Assembly (NCBI RefSeq): GCF_943913405.1
Contig: NZ_CALTYA010000002.1
Location: 185,510-249,509, forward strand
From: an uncultured Flavobacterium sp.
Lineage (GTDB): Bacteria > Bacteroidota > Bacteroidia > Flavobacteriales > Flavobacteriaceae
Direction: 5' to 3'
Length of the DNA stretch: 64,000 nucleotides
Of this stretch, positions 44,168 to 52,652 are shown piece after piece. The notes under the pieces are model-generated. The model was not told where the DNA came from. It saw nothing but the letters and a program-made list of their open reading frames with translations, and did not search any database. Every line of letters begins with the position of its first letter. Position 1 is the first letter of the stretch. The position numbers and the translations under genes are program-made.

Positions 44168-46048
44168 CTATTTCTTTACGATAAATAGTGGAATCGAGAT
44201 TTTGTGGCGCAATTTATCAACTGTTGTTCCAAAAAGCAAATCTTTAAATCCGGTGTGGCCGTGGGTTCCCATTACTAAAATGTCAAAACCACCTTTGTTC
44301 ACAATCGCCGGAATCACTTTATCTGGCTGTCCGAAACCAAGCTGAGTTTCCACATGAAAACCTTGCTCGTTCAGCATGACCTTATATTCTTCTAATAATT
44401 TCTCATCAATTGTGGTTTCGTGATCTTTAATATCGTCACCGTACATCATGGCTCCGACAGTTTCCACGACGTGAATCAGCGTATATTTTGCCTCGCTTCC
44501 GCCCAACTCAAAAGCATTGTTGATTGCGGCTTCGTCAGCACTAGAAAAATCCACAGAAATGGCAATATTCTTTTTGCTGTAAGCGCCAGATTTAGAAAAT
44601 TTCAAAGCTAAATTGTGTGGCGAATGATTTTCTATTTGAGATTTTGACTTGGCAAAGAAAGGCTTGAAGACAATATACAAGAGCAAAACCAAGAAGCTAA
44701 AAGCCAAAGGCACAACAGTCAGCCAAAGAATCACAGGATGTTCAGAACCTTCCAGCCAGCCCGTGATTTCATCATAAACCAATTTTGCATTCAAGGAAAC
44801 GATTGTTGTAGCGATAATCCAAGAGGCAATTTTTGTCCATTTGCCAATATGGAAGCCTTTCATTTTTGACTTGTCGCTCACAAAATGAATCAGCGGAATA
44901 ATGGCAAAACCCAATTGCAAACTCAGAATTACTTGACTGAAAATCAATAATTTTCCGGTAATATCGTCGCCATAAATTCCGATCACGACAACCGCTGGAA
45001 CAATGGCAATTAATCTTGTAATAATTCTGCGCACCCAAGGCTGAATTCTTAGATTCAAATAACCTTCCATAATAATTTGTCCGGCTAAAGTTCCGGTAAC
45101 AGTCGAGCTCTGTCCCGCAGCAATTAAAGCTACGGCAAATAAAACAGGAGCCCATTTTGTTCCTAAAAGGGGTTCTAAGAATTGATGCGCATCTTGAATT
45201 TCTGCTACTTCGAAATAGCCATTTTTATGGAAAGTCGCGGCAGCTAAAATCAAAATTGCAGCATTTACGAAGAAAGCTAAATTCAGGGCGATTGTAGAAT
45301 CTATAAAATTATATTTCAAAGCCTGTTTTATTCCGGCATTGCTCCTGTCAAATTTTCGAGTCTGAACTAGAGAGGAATGAAGGTATAAATTGTGTGGCAT
45401 GACCGTGGCTCCGATAATTCCGATTGCTATATAAAGTGCTGCTTCATTTGGCAAAGAAGGAATCAATCCTGCGAAGACCTTATCGACTTCTGGCTGGGCA
45501 AAAATCATTTCAAATACGAATGAAAAGCCAATGATAGCAACAAGTGCGATAATGAAAGCCTCCATTTTTCGCATTCCTTTATTGATTAAAAATAAAAGAA
45601 GAAAGGTATCTAAAACCGTAATCAAGACCCCTTCAATTAACGGAATATCGAACAATAAATTCAAACCGATAGCCATTCCCAAAACCTCTGCAAGATCACA
45701 GGCCGCAATGGCAATTTCCGCTAGAAAATATAAAATGTAATTGATAAAAGGAGAATAAGTTTCACGCGAAGCTTGCGCCAAGTCGCGTTGCGTAACGATT
45801 CCAAGACGCGCACTTAAACTCTGCAAAAGCAAAGCCATGATGTTGCTCATCAACAAAACCCAAAGCAGGCTGTAACCAAATTGGCTTCCTCCGGCTAGGT
45901 CGGTTGCCCAGTTTCCTGGGTCCATATAACCTACGCTGATTAAATAGGCCGGGCCTAAAAAGGCTAATATTTTTCTAAATCCTGATTTTTTATTTTCTGT
46001 GGAAATCGAACCGTGAACTTCCTCTAGAGATTTACCCATATGAAACAT
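44168..46048 (-). CDS. mntH: Nramp divalent metal transporter fused to a universal stress protein domain
   Basis: 626 residues. Residues ~1-460 are an Nramp transporter with metal-binding TM1 motif YMDPGNWATDLAGG and TM6 MPHNLYLHS, about eleven helices. From ~485 a cytosolic UspA-like domain follows (NIAISVDFSSADEAAINNAF, LVMGTHGHTGFKDLLFGTTV), with the ATP-binding G-x2-G-x9-G pattern of Usp proteins. It imports Mn2+ (or Fe2+) with protons; the Usp domain may add nucleotide-dependent control. ATG codons at 46048 and 46039 are both possible starts. It lies 36 bp upstream of mntR on the same strand. Confidence 0.93.
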   Translation of the reverse strand: MFHMGKSLEEVHGSISTENKKSGFRKILAFLGPAYLISVGYMDPGNWATDLAGGSQFGYSLLWVLLMSNIMALLLQSLSARLGIVTQRDLAQASRETYSPFINYILYFLAEIAIAACDLAEVLGMAIGLNLLFDIPLIEGVLITVLDTFLLLFLINKGMRKMEAFIIALVAIIGFSFVFEMIFAQPEVDKVFAGLIPSLPNEAALYIAIGIIGATVMPHNLYLHSSLVQTRKFDRSNAGIKQALKYNFIDSTIALNLAFFVNAAILILAAATFHKNGYFEVAEIQDAHQFLEPLLGTKWAPVLFAVALIAAGQSSTVTGTLAGQIIMEGYLNLRIQPWVRRIITRLIAIVPAVVVIGIYGDDITGKLLIFSQVILSLQLGFAIIPLIHFVSDKSKMKGFHIGKWTKIASWIIATTIVSLNAKLVYDEITGWLEGSEHPVILWLTVVPLAFSFLVLLLYIVFKPFFAKSKSQIENHSPHNLALKFSKSGAYSKKNIAISVDFSSADEAAINNAFELGGSEAKYTLIHVVETVGAMMYGDDIKDHETTIDEKLLEEYKVMLNEQGFHVETQLGFGQPDKVIPAIVNKGGFDILVMGTHGHTGFKDLLFGTTVDKLRHKISIPLFIVKK

Positions 46049-46059
46049 AAGTTATTATA

Positions 46060-46067
46060 CAAATTTA
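46060..46067 (-). promoter_or_regulatory. -7 box of mntH promoter
   Basis: The minus strand reads TAAATTTG (TAnnTTTG), 11 bases before the first ATG. The operator at 46098-46113 falls at about the -33 to -50 region of this promoter. Confidence 0.5.
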
Positions 46068-46076
46068 ATAAAATTA

Positions 46077-46107
46077 TTTGATTACTAAAATATAATTTTT
46101 AGATTTG
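46077..46107 (+). promoter_or_regulatory. Promoter of TonB receptor gene
   Basis: TTTG at 46077-46080, a 19-base spacer and TAGATTTG at 46100-46107 match the Bacteroidota sigma consensus TTTG-N19-TAnnTTTG exactly. Its -7 box lies inside the palindromic operator. Confidence 0.75.
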
Positions 46108-46113
46108 TCTAAA
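46098..46113. promoter_or_regulatory. Probable DtxR/MntR operator between mntH and TonB receptor
   Basis: TTTAGATTTGTCTAAA is a perfect 6-bp inverted repeat around TTTG. It covers the -7 box of the plus-strand promoter and lies just upstream of the minus-strand mntH promoter, so one bound repressor could control both genes. Confidence 0.55.
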
Positions 46114-46128
46114 TTTATAATTACTCTG

Positions 46129-48390
46129 ATGAAAAATATAATTTTACTAGTTTCTATTCTGTTCTCGTCAATTTTAAATGCACAAGAAAAAAGCAGCATT
46201 TCAGGAAAAATAACTTCTGAAGGAATTGCTCTTATCGATGCAGATATTACTCTTATCGGTACTAAATTTTCAACTTCCTCAGACAGCTTGGGAAATTATA
46301 AAATTGAAAATATTCCGGCAGGGAATTATAAAATTCAAGTTTCTTATGTAGGAAGCAAAAACATGCGGAAGAATTTTTCCTTGAAGCAGAATGAAAACCT
46401 GCATCTTGATTTTGAATTGCAAAATGATGCCAATTCTCTTGATGAAGTCGTGGTTTCAGGAACATTAAAACCCGTCAGCCGATTGGAAAGCCCCGTTCCT
46501 GTTGAAGTTTATAAGCCTACGTATTTCAAGAAAAATCCAACTGCAAATATTTTCGAAGCTTTGCAAAATGTGAATGGCGTAATGCCGCAGCTGAATTGCA
46601 ATATTTGCAATACGGGCGATATTCACATCAATGGGCTGGAAGGACCTTATACTTTGGTTTTGATTGACGGAATGCCGATTGTCAGCGGTTTATCGACAGT
46701 TTATGGCTTGTCTGGAATTCCGAATTCATTGTTGGAAAGAATAGAAATTGTGAAAGGTCCGGCGTCTTCTTTATATGGAAGCGAAGCTGTTGGAGGCTTA
46801 ATCAACATTATTACGAAAAATCCAACGAGCGCTCCGAGATTTTCTGTAGACGGATTCAGTAATTCTTGGGGAGAAGCAAATCTAGATTTGGGTTTTAAAG
46901 CAAATCTTGGCGAAAAATCATCAGTTTTATTAGGCATAAATTATTTCAATTACAGCAATAAGATTGACAATAACCATGATAATTTCACAGATGTGACGCT
47001 GCAACATCGAATCTCTGTTTTCCAAAAGTGGAATTTTGGAAGAAAAAGCGGTAAACTATTTTCGCTCGCCGGGCGTTATTTTTATGAAGATCGCTGGGGC
47101 GGTGAAATGCAGTGGGAGAAAAAATACCGTGGCGGTGACGAGATTTATGGTGAAAGCATTTACACAAGACGCTATGAATTATTAGGCGCTTATGAACTTC
47201 CGATAGCAGAAAAAATGCTATTTTCATTTTCAGTGACTGATCATGACCAAAACTCGGTTTATGGGGCCGTTCCATATTTGGCACAACAAAAAATTGGCTT
47301 TGGGCAGCTGACTTGGGATAAAAAGATCTCCAACCACGATTTGCTTTTTGGAACTGCGATTCGCTATAATTATTACAACGACAACACGCCAGCAACAGAA
47401 AATTCAGACAAAACATGGATTCCGAGTGTTTTTGCGCAGGATGAGATGAAATTTAATGAGAGGCACAGCGTTTTGCTTGGCGCGAGATATGACTATAATT
47501 CAGAACACGGTTCGATATTTACGCCACGTTTTGCCTACAAATTCAAAGCGACCGACAATGATATTATTCGCTTTAATGCGGGAACAGGTTTCAGGGTCGT
47601 AAACCTTTTCACAGAAGAACACGCCGCACTTACAGGCTCGCGCGAAGTGATTGTGGAAGAGGAATTAAAGCCTGAACAATCTTACAATGTTAACTTAAAT
47701 TACTTGAAGAAAATTTATACAAAAGGCGGTACTTTCATCGGAATTGAGACTTCGGCCTGGTATACTTATTTCACCAATTCTATAATTCCGGATTATGATT
47801 CTGATCCAAATAAAATTATTTATAAAAACTTGGATGGCTTTGCAACGACTACGGGAATCAGCACCAACATTGACGTTGTCTTTCAAAACGGACTCAAATT
47901 AATTCTCGGAGCAACTTATATGGATGTTTCAAAAACAGAAAACGACGTTAAATCAAGACCGGTTTTGACAGAGAAATTTTCTGGAACTTGGGCGATTTCC
48001 TACAGAATTTCGAAATGGTTTATTGACATTGATTACACTGGAAATATTTATGGGCCGATGCGCTTGCCTTTGCTTGGCGAATTGGATCCGAGGAAGGAAT
48101 ATTCGCCGACTTTTAGCATCCAGAATATCCAATTTACCTATACTAAAATCAAGGATGTAGAAATTTATCTAGGCATAAAAAACCTTTTGAATTGGACGCC
48201 GAATAAAGGAAATCCGTTTATTATTGCCAGAGCGAACGATCCGTTTGATAAAAATGTGGAATATCAGCCGAATGGAAATGTGAAACCAACTGCTGACAAT
48301 CCTTACGCGCTGACTTTTGACCCAAGTTATGTTTATGGTCCGAATCAAGGAATTCGAAGTTTTTTTGGCGTAAGATATACTTTGAAATAA
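46129..48390 (+). CDS. TonB-dependent outer-membrane receptor
   Basis: Start set at ATG 46129 (MKNIILLVSILFSSILNAQ is the signal peptide), 753 residues. An N-terminal carboxypeptidase-D-like domain (SGKITSEGIALIDADITLIG) precedes the plug (VNGVMPQLNCNICNTGDIH, GPYTLVLIDGMPIVSG, KGPASSLYGSEAVGGLINII) and a 22-strand barrel ending in GIRSFFGVRYTLK. It imports a ligand across the outer membrane with TonB energy. A CNIC pair in the plug and the shared operator with mntH point to a metal or metal chelate, by inference. Confidence 0.92.
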   Translation: MKNIILLVSILFSSILNAQEKSSISGKITSEGIALIDADITLIGTKFSTSSDSLGNYKIENIPAGNYKIQVSYVGSKNMRKNFSLKQNENLHLDFELQNDANSLDEVVVSGTLKPVSRLESPVPVEVYKPTYFKKNPTANIFEALQNVNGVMPQLNCNICNTGDIHINGLEGPYTLVLIDGMPIVSGLSTVYGLSGIPNSLLERIEIVKGPASSLYGSEAVGGLINIITKNPTSAPRFSVDGFSNSWGEANLDLGFKANLGEKSSVLLGINYFNYSNKIDNNHDNFTDVTLQHRISVFQKWNFGRKSGKLFSLAGRYFYEDRWGGEMQWEKKYRGGDEIYGESIYTRRYELLGAYELPIAEKMLFSFSVTDHDQNSVYGAVPYLAQQKIGFGQLTWDKKISNHDLLFGTAIRYNYYNDNTPATENSDKTWIPSVFAQDEMKFNERHSVLLGARYDYNSEHGSIFTPRFAYKFKATDNDIIRFNAGTGFRVVNLFTEEHAALTGSREVIVEEELKPEQSYNVNLNYLKKIYTKGGTFIGIETSAWYTYFTNSIIPDYDSDPNKIIYKNLDGFATTTGISTNIDVVFQNGLKLILGATYMDVSKTENDVKSRPVLTEKFSGTWAISYRISKWFIDIDYTGNIYGPMRLPLLGELDPRKEYSPTFSIQNIQFTYTKIKDVEIYLGIKNLLNWTPNKGNPFIIARANDPFDKNVEYQPNGNVKPTADNPYALTFDPSYVYGPNQGIRSFFGVRYTLK

Positions 48391-48474
48391 AAATTCTTAT
48401 ATATCTTATATGTGTTATATGGTTGGAATTAGAAATACCAAGGACATTTAAATTTTTAAAACAATCTGTGGCGA

Positions 48475-48936
48475 ATGAAAAAATTCCTACTTCTATTTTT
48501 TTTACTAATCGCAAATCAAAACTTTGCGCAATTAAACACGCATACTTTTGAAGAAGCAGAAAAATTATCGAAAACAAGTCCGAAACCATTTGTGATTTTC
48601 CTTCATACAGATTGGTGCAACTATTGCAAAATGATGGAAAATACAACTTTCAAAGAACAAAAAATAATAGCCGAATTAAACAAAAATTTCTATTTTATTT
48701 CTTTCAATGCAGAAGACAAAAAAGCAATAAACTTCAACAATCACGCTTTTAAATTTCTCCCAAAAGGTAATAATTCAGGCATTCACGAACTGGCGCTTTC
48801 TTTAGGAGAAAAAAATGGAAATTTGGTTTATCCCACAATTGCGATTCTAGATTCAGATTATTCCATTTTGACCCAAATTCAATCTTTTACCAATTCAAAA
48901 ATATTGCTGGAAATACTGCAAAAGCTGAAAAGATAA
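48475..48936 (+). CDS. Periplasmic thioredoxin-fold protein
   Basis: 153 residues with a signal peptide (LLFFLLIANQNFAQ). The active-site motif is DWCNYCKMME in FVIFLHTDWCNYCK, followed by VYPTIAIL with the cis-Pro of thioredoxins. This is the DsbD-gamma/thiol-disulfide type that keeps periplasmic Cys reduced. It lies 84 bp after the TonB receptor gene and may be read through from it; a role in keeping the receptor's or metal-binding thiols reduced is a guess. Confidence 0.85.
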   Translation: MKKFLLLFFLLIANQNFAQLNTHTFEEAEKLSKTSPKPFVIFLHTDWCNYCKMMENTTFKEQKIIAELNKNFYFISFNAEDKKAINFNNHAFKFLPKGNNSGIHELALSLGEKNGNLVYPTIAILDSDYSILTQIQSFTNSKILLEILQKLKR

Positions 48937-48955
48937 TTTTCGCTATTTTTGAAGA

Positions 48956-50101
48956 ATGAAACACTATCATTACATTTTTGCAGGAACGGGCTTGGCGTCT
49001 TTGATGACCGTTTATGAAATGATAGTTTCCGGAAAATTCAAAGCTAAAAAGATTCTGCTTTTAGATTCAGATTCTAAGAAAACCAATGATAGAACGTGGT
49101 GTTTTTGGGAAAAACCAAATGGAAAATATGAAAATTTGGTCGCTAAAAAATGGAATACCGCAGTTTTTTCCAGTAAAAATTATTCTAGAGATTTAGATTT
49201 GAGTCCATATCAGTATAAAATGATTCACGGATTTGATTTTTATTCTTTTGTTTTTGGCGTAATTTCTAAAGCTGAAAATATTGAATTTGCCAACGAGAAA
49301 ATATTGAATTACGAAGAAAAGGAAAATAAAATAATCGTTACAACCGAAAGTAATTCTTATTCTTCCGACAAACTTTTCAACAGCATTTTTAATCCGGAAG
49401 AAATTTTATCCCAAGAAAAATATCCATTGTTGCAACAGCATTTTATTGGCTGGAAAATCAAAAGTTCAGAATCAGTTTTTACGCCAGAAAAAGCAACTTT
49501 CATGGATTTTTCAGTTGCCCAAAAAGGAAATACGCGGTTTATGTACGTCCTTCCTTTTTCAGAAAATGAAGCCTTGATTGAATATACTTTGTTTTCAAAA
49601 GATTTGCTTTTTGAAGAAGAATATGAAGAAGAAATCAAGAATTATATTGAAAAATTAGGAATTAAAAACTACGAAATACTTGAAAAAGAACGTGGCAATA
49701 TTCCGATGACGAGTTATCCTTTTTGGAATAAAAACACGAAAAATATATTGAATATTGGTTCTGCCGGAGGATGGACTAAAGCAAGCACAGGCTATACTTT
49801 TAAAAATGCCACTAAAAAATCAAAAGAGCTGGTTTCGTTTTTACTGCAAGAAAATGATTTTAGAAAATTTCAAAAAAGAAATAAATTCTGGTTTTATGAC
49901 TTATTGCTTTTGGATATTTTAGACAAGAAAAATCATGTCGGAAGCAGTATTTTTTCTGCTATGTTCAAAAAAGGAAATCCGAGTTTGATTTTTAAATTCT
50001 TAGATGAGGAAACTTCTTTTTCTGAAGATATTCAGGTGATTTTAAAATGCCCAACGGGTTTGTTTTTGAAAGCTTTGTTCTCTAGAATTCGCAGACTCTA
50101 A
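48956..50101 (+). CDS. crtY: Lycopene cyclase (CrtY-type)
   Basis: 381 residues. The FAD/NAD-binding start YHYIFAGTGLASLMTVYEM, the DRTWCFWEKPNG motif, FMDFSVAQKGNTRFMYVLPF and GGWTKASTGYTFKNA match bacterial CrtY cyclases. It cyclises lycopene ends to give beta-carotene, on the route to zeaxanthin/flexirubin-associated yellow pigments of flavobacteria. The other crt genes are not in the window, so this copy is unlinked from the carotenoid cluster. It starts 19 bp after the thioredoxin gene. Confidence 0.88.
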   Translation: MKHYHYIFAGTGLASLMTVYEMIVSGKFKAKKILLLDSDSKKTNDRTWCFWEKPNGKYENLVAKKWNTAVFSSKNYSRDLDLSPYQYKMIHGFDFYSFVFGVISKAENIEFANEKILNYEEKENKIIVTTESNSYSSDKLFNSIFNPEEILSQEKYPLLQQHFIGWKIKSSESVFTPEKATFMDFSVAQKGNTRFMYVLPFSENEALIEYTLFSKDLLFEEEYEEEIKNYIEKLGIKNYEILEKERGNIPMTSYPFWNKNTKNILNIGSAGGWTKASTGYTFKNATKKSKELVSFLLQENDFRKFQKRNKFWFYDLLLLDILDKKNHVGSSIFSAMFKKGNPSLIFKFLDEETSFSEDIQVILKCPTGLFLKALFSRIRRL

Positions 50102-50127
50102 ATTTTATAAATAGTAACATATTGAAA

Positions 50128-50931
50128 ATGAAGAATTTTTACCTTCTGATAATTACAATCTTCTCGATTTTTGCATCTGCTCAAGAAAAACCAGAGGTAA
50201 AAAAAGCCAGGCAGGAAGCGATTGTCAAAGAATATCTTGAAAATTGCGCTTATAAATATGATTACACGGTAAATATGATCGAATGGCAGGAATGCATTGA
50301 CAACGGACTTAAAAAAGACAGCACGATTGCTTATTTGTGGCAACAAAAAGCGATGCCTCTTTTCAAAGCCAGAAAATATGAAGCTGGAATGATTTTTCTC
50401 GACAAAGCTGTGAAATTTGATAAAAAAAGCTGGCTTCCTTATCGTGCTTTTATCAAATGTATTTTTTCGAAGACTTACAAAGAAGCAATTACCGACTTTG
50501 AAGAAGCGAAGAAAATCTTTGGAAACACTTATGAAATGGACCATACTTATGATTTTTACATCGGCCTGAGCTATCTCCAATTAAATGATTTTAAAAAAGC
50601 GGAAGAAGTTTTTCAAAGCAATATTGACTTCGTAAAAAAGACGCAGAATGAAGATGCGGTTCATCATCTTGATCTATTTTACTTCGGAATTTCAAAATTT
50701 GAGCAAAATAAGTTGGAAGAAGCAATTGTAGAATTCGACAAAGCTTTGGCAAAATATCCAGAATTTTCAGATGTAGAATTTTATAAAGGCATAACATTGC
50801 ACAAATTAGGGCAGAAAGAAAATGCAAAAGCATTAATTGAAAAAGCAAAATCTGACCTTAAAAAAGGCTATACCATCAATGAAGACAATGCAATCTATGA
50901 AAGATATCCATACCAATTGAAATCTAAATAA
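50128..50931 (+). CDS. Secreted TPR-repeat protein
   Basis: Start set at ATG 50128 (MKNFYLLIITIFSIFASAQ signal peptide), 267 residues; a TTG two codons upstream is the alternative. Tetratricopeptide-like helices follow (IAYLWQQKAMPLFKARKYEA, FYIGLSYLQLNDFKKAEEVF, FYKGITLHKLGQKENAKALI). Such proteins act as periplasmic scaffolds; the partner is unknown. It follows crtY by 26 bp. Confidence 0.8.
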   Translation: MKNFYLLIITIFSIFASAQEKPEVKKARQEAIVKEYLENCAYKYDYTVNMIEWQECIDNGLKKDSTIAYLWQQKAMPLFKARKYEAGMIFLDKAVKFDKKSWLPYRAFIKCIFSKTYKEAITDFEEAKKIFGNTYEMDHTYDFYIGLSYLQLNDFKKAEEVFQSNIDFVKKTQNEDAVHHLDLFYFGISKFEQNKLEEAIVEFDKALAKYPEFSDVEFYKGITLHKLGQKENAKALIEKAKSDLKKGYTINEDNAIYERYPYQLKSK

Positions 50932-51006
50932 CTGCCAATCATAGACGCTTATAAAATCATAACAAATCTTTATGACAAAACGCATTTCTTCCAACGCAAA
51001 ACTTCA

Positions 51007-51014
51007 TAACTTTG
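51007..51014 (+). promoter_or_regulatory. -7 box of bacilliredoxin gene
   Basis: TAACTTTG matches TAnnTTTG, 35 bases before the ATG. No well-spaced TTG is found. Confidence 0.5.
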
Positions 51015-51049
51015 CATAAAATAGAGCCTTAAACTTTAAACAAAAAATT

Positions 51050-51460
51050 ATGTATCCAGAAGAAATGGTAAAACCAATGCGTGCTGAATTATCTGACGCA
51101 GGTTTTGAAGAATTATATAGTGCAGGTGCCGTTGAAAACGCAATTGCAAAATCAGGAACAACTTTGGTTGTAGTAAATTCAGTTTGCGGATGTGCTGCAA
51201 GAAATGCGCGTCCGGGTGTGAAAACAAGCCTTGACGGACAAAAAAAACCTGATCATTTGGTAACCGTTTTTGCCGGAGTTGACAAAGAAGCTGTTGACGC
51301 TGCCCGCGGATTCATGTTTCCTTTTCCTCCATCTTCACCAAGCGTTGCGCTTTTCAAAGATGGCGAATTGGTTCACATGCTTGAGCGCCACCACATTGAA
51401 GGTCGCCCAGCTGAATTGATTGCTGAAAACTTAAAAGATGCTTACGCAGAATTCTGCTAA
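51050..51460 (+). CDS. brxA: Bacilliredoxin (BrxA/BrxB family)
   Basis: 136 residues with the YphP/YqiW-type active site SVCGCAARNARPG (CGC) and the conserved MYPEEMVKPMRAELSDAGF start. It removes bacillithiol from proteins mixed-disulfide bonded under oxidative or hypochlorite stress. Its presence implies bacillithiol synthesis elsewhere in the genome. A or B paralogue cannot be told apart here. It has its own -7 box and terminator. Confidence 0.92.
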   Translation: MYPEEMVKPMRAELSDAGFEELYSAGAVENAIAKSGTTLVVVNSVCGCAARNARPGVKTSLDGQKKPDHLVTVFAGVDKEAVDAARGFMFPFPPSSPSVALFKDGELVHMLERHHIEGRPAELIAENLKDAYAEFC

Positions 51461-51487
51461 GATTTTCACGCAAAGTTTACAAAACAT

Positions 51488-51510
51488 TTACCGCAGATTC
51501 GCAGATTTTT
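51488..51510 (+). repeat. GCAGATT dispersed repeat, second copy
   Basis: Identical over 23 bases to 21946-21968. Here it forms the left arm of the brxA terminator. Confidence 0.65.
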
Positions 51511-51538
51511 TTAATCTATGAATCTGCGGTTTTTTTTT
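51490..51538 (+). terminator. Repeat-derived terminator after brxA
   Basis: A perfect 11-bp inverted repeat ACCGCAGATTC / GAATCTGCGGT with a 19-base loop is followed by eight T residues. Confidence 0.75.
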
Positions 51539-51540
51539 AG

Positions 51541-51568
51541 AAAACTTTGCAACTTTGCAACTTTGCAC
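51541..51568 (+). repeat. Tandem AACTTTGC repeat
   Basis: AACTTTGC occurs three times in a row with an 8-base period (51543-51566). A degenerate reverse-oriented run is at 15063-15097. Confidence 0.6.
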
Positions 51569-51612
51569 TTAAATACTTTATTCGTTTATTTGTTAGACAG
51601 AAAAACGACACC

Positions 51613-52584
51613 ATGCAAAGGCAAATCCAAATAAAATTATTCTTCGCTTTTTTATTATTTACTAACTTTCTTCAAGCACAAACAAAAATCACCATGCCAG
51701 AATTTTTACAAAAAGGAGACACTGTCGGCATTTTAGCCACAGCCAGAAAAATAGATCTTGCAACATTGCAGCCTGGAATAAAACTTTTGGAAAGCTGGGG
51801 ATTGCATGTCGTGATTGGAAAAACCATCGGTAAAGAACAAAATCAATTGGCCGGAGCAGATTGGCAGCGCGCAACTGATTTTCAAGAAATGCTTGACAAT
51901 CCGAAGATAAAAGCGATTTGGGCTGCTAAAGGCGGTTATGGAACCGTAAGAATCGTCGACAGAATTGATTTTACAAATTTCAAGAAAAAACCAAAATGGA
52001 TTGTAGGCTTCAGCGACGTCACAGTTTTGCACAGCCACATCAACAATATGGATATCGGAACTTTGCATGCCATCATGGCCATCAGCACAAAAACGGCAAG
52101 TCCAGAAGCTATTGAAAGTTTCAGAAAAGCTTTGTTTGGTGAAAAACTAGAATACCATATTCCGCATCATGATTTTAATAAAAACGGAAAAGCTTCTGGA
52201 GAATTAGTCGGAGGAAATTTATCGGTTTTATATAGCATCCTAGGTTCAAAATCGGCAGTCGACATGAAAGGAAAGATTCTTTTTCTGGAAGATTTGGATG
52301 AATATTTATACCATATTGACCGAATGATGATGAATTTGAAACGAAATGGCTCGCTTGACGGCGTGAAAGGAATCATTATTGGAGGAATGACTTCCATGAA
52401 TGACAACGACATTCCGTGGGGAAAAGATGCTTTGGAAATCATCCAGGATATTGTAAAAGACTATAAAATCCCGGTAGCTTATAATTTTCCTGCCGGACAT
52501 ATTAAAGACAATCGCGCGCTAATTCTTGGAAAAGCAGTAACTTTCGAAGTAAATGACAAGGAAACAGTTTTGAAATTCGAATAA
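51613..52584 (+). CDS. LD-carboxypeptidase, peptidase family S66, exported
   Basis: Start set at ATG 51613 (MQRQIQIKLFFAFLLFTNFL), 323 residues; the frame extends upstream through the AACTTTGC repeat but that is not coding. A signal peptide ends near LQAQ. The Ser-Glu-His catalytic set is in WIVGFSDVTVLHSH (Ser), LFLEDLDEYLYHIDRMM (Glu) and GHIKDNRALIL (His). It cleaves the L-Lys/DAP-D-Ala bond of tetrapeptides in peptidoglycan recycling; the signal peptide places it in the periplasm rather than the cytosol where LdcA acts. Confidence 0.88.
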   Translation: MQRQIQIKLFFAFLLFTNFLQAQTKITMPEFLQKGDTVGILATARKIDLATLQPGIKLLESWGLHVVIGKTIGKEQNQLAGADWQRATDFQEMLDNPKIKAIWAAKGGYGTVRIVDRIDFTNFKKKPKWIVGFSDVTVLHSHINNMDIGTLHAIMAISTKTASPEAIESFRKALFGEKLEYHIPHHDFNKNGKASGELVGGNLSVLYSILGSKSAVDMKGKILFLEDLDEYLYHIDRMMMNLKRNGSLDGVKGIIIGGMTSMNDNDIPWGKDALEIIQDIVKDYKIPVAYNFPAGHIKDNRALILGKAVTFEVNDKETVLKFE

Positions 52585-52611
52585 TTTGATTTCTTAAAAA
52601 AAAATAAATCA

Positions 52612-52651
52612 GTCTAAGAAGTCGAAAATCTAACAATCTAAGAAATCTAGC
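52612..52651 (+). repeat. TCTAA-type short repeat run
   Basis: GTCTAAGAAGTCGAAAATCT then AACAATCTAAGAAATCTAGC contains AATCTAA/TCTAAGAA units at irregular 7-11-base steps just before yraN. Confidence 0.45.
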
Positions 52652-52652
52652 T

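Noticed and set aside
51547..51612. An N-terminal extension of the LD-carboxypeptidase
   Set aside because: It translates the AACTTTGC repeat and would bury the signal peptide; ATG 51613 places the signal peptide at the start.
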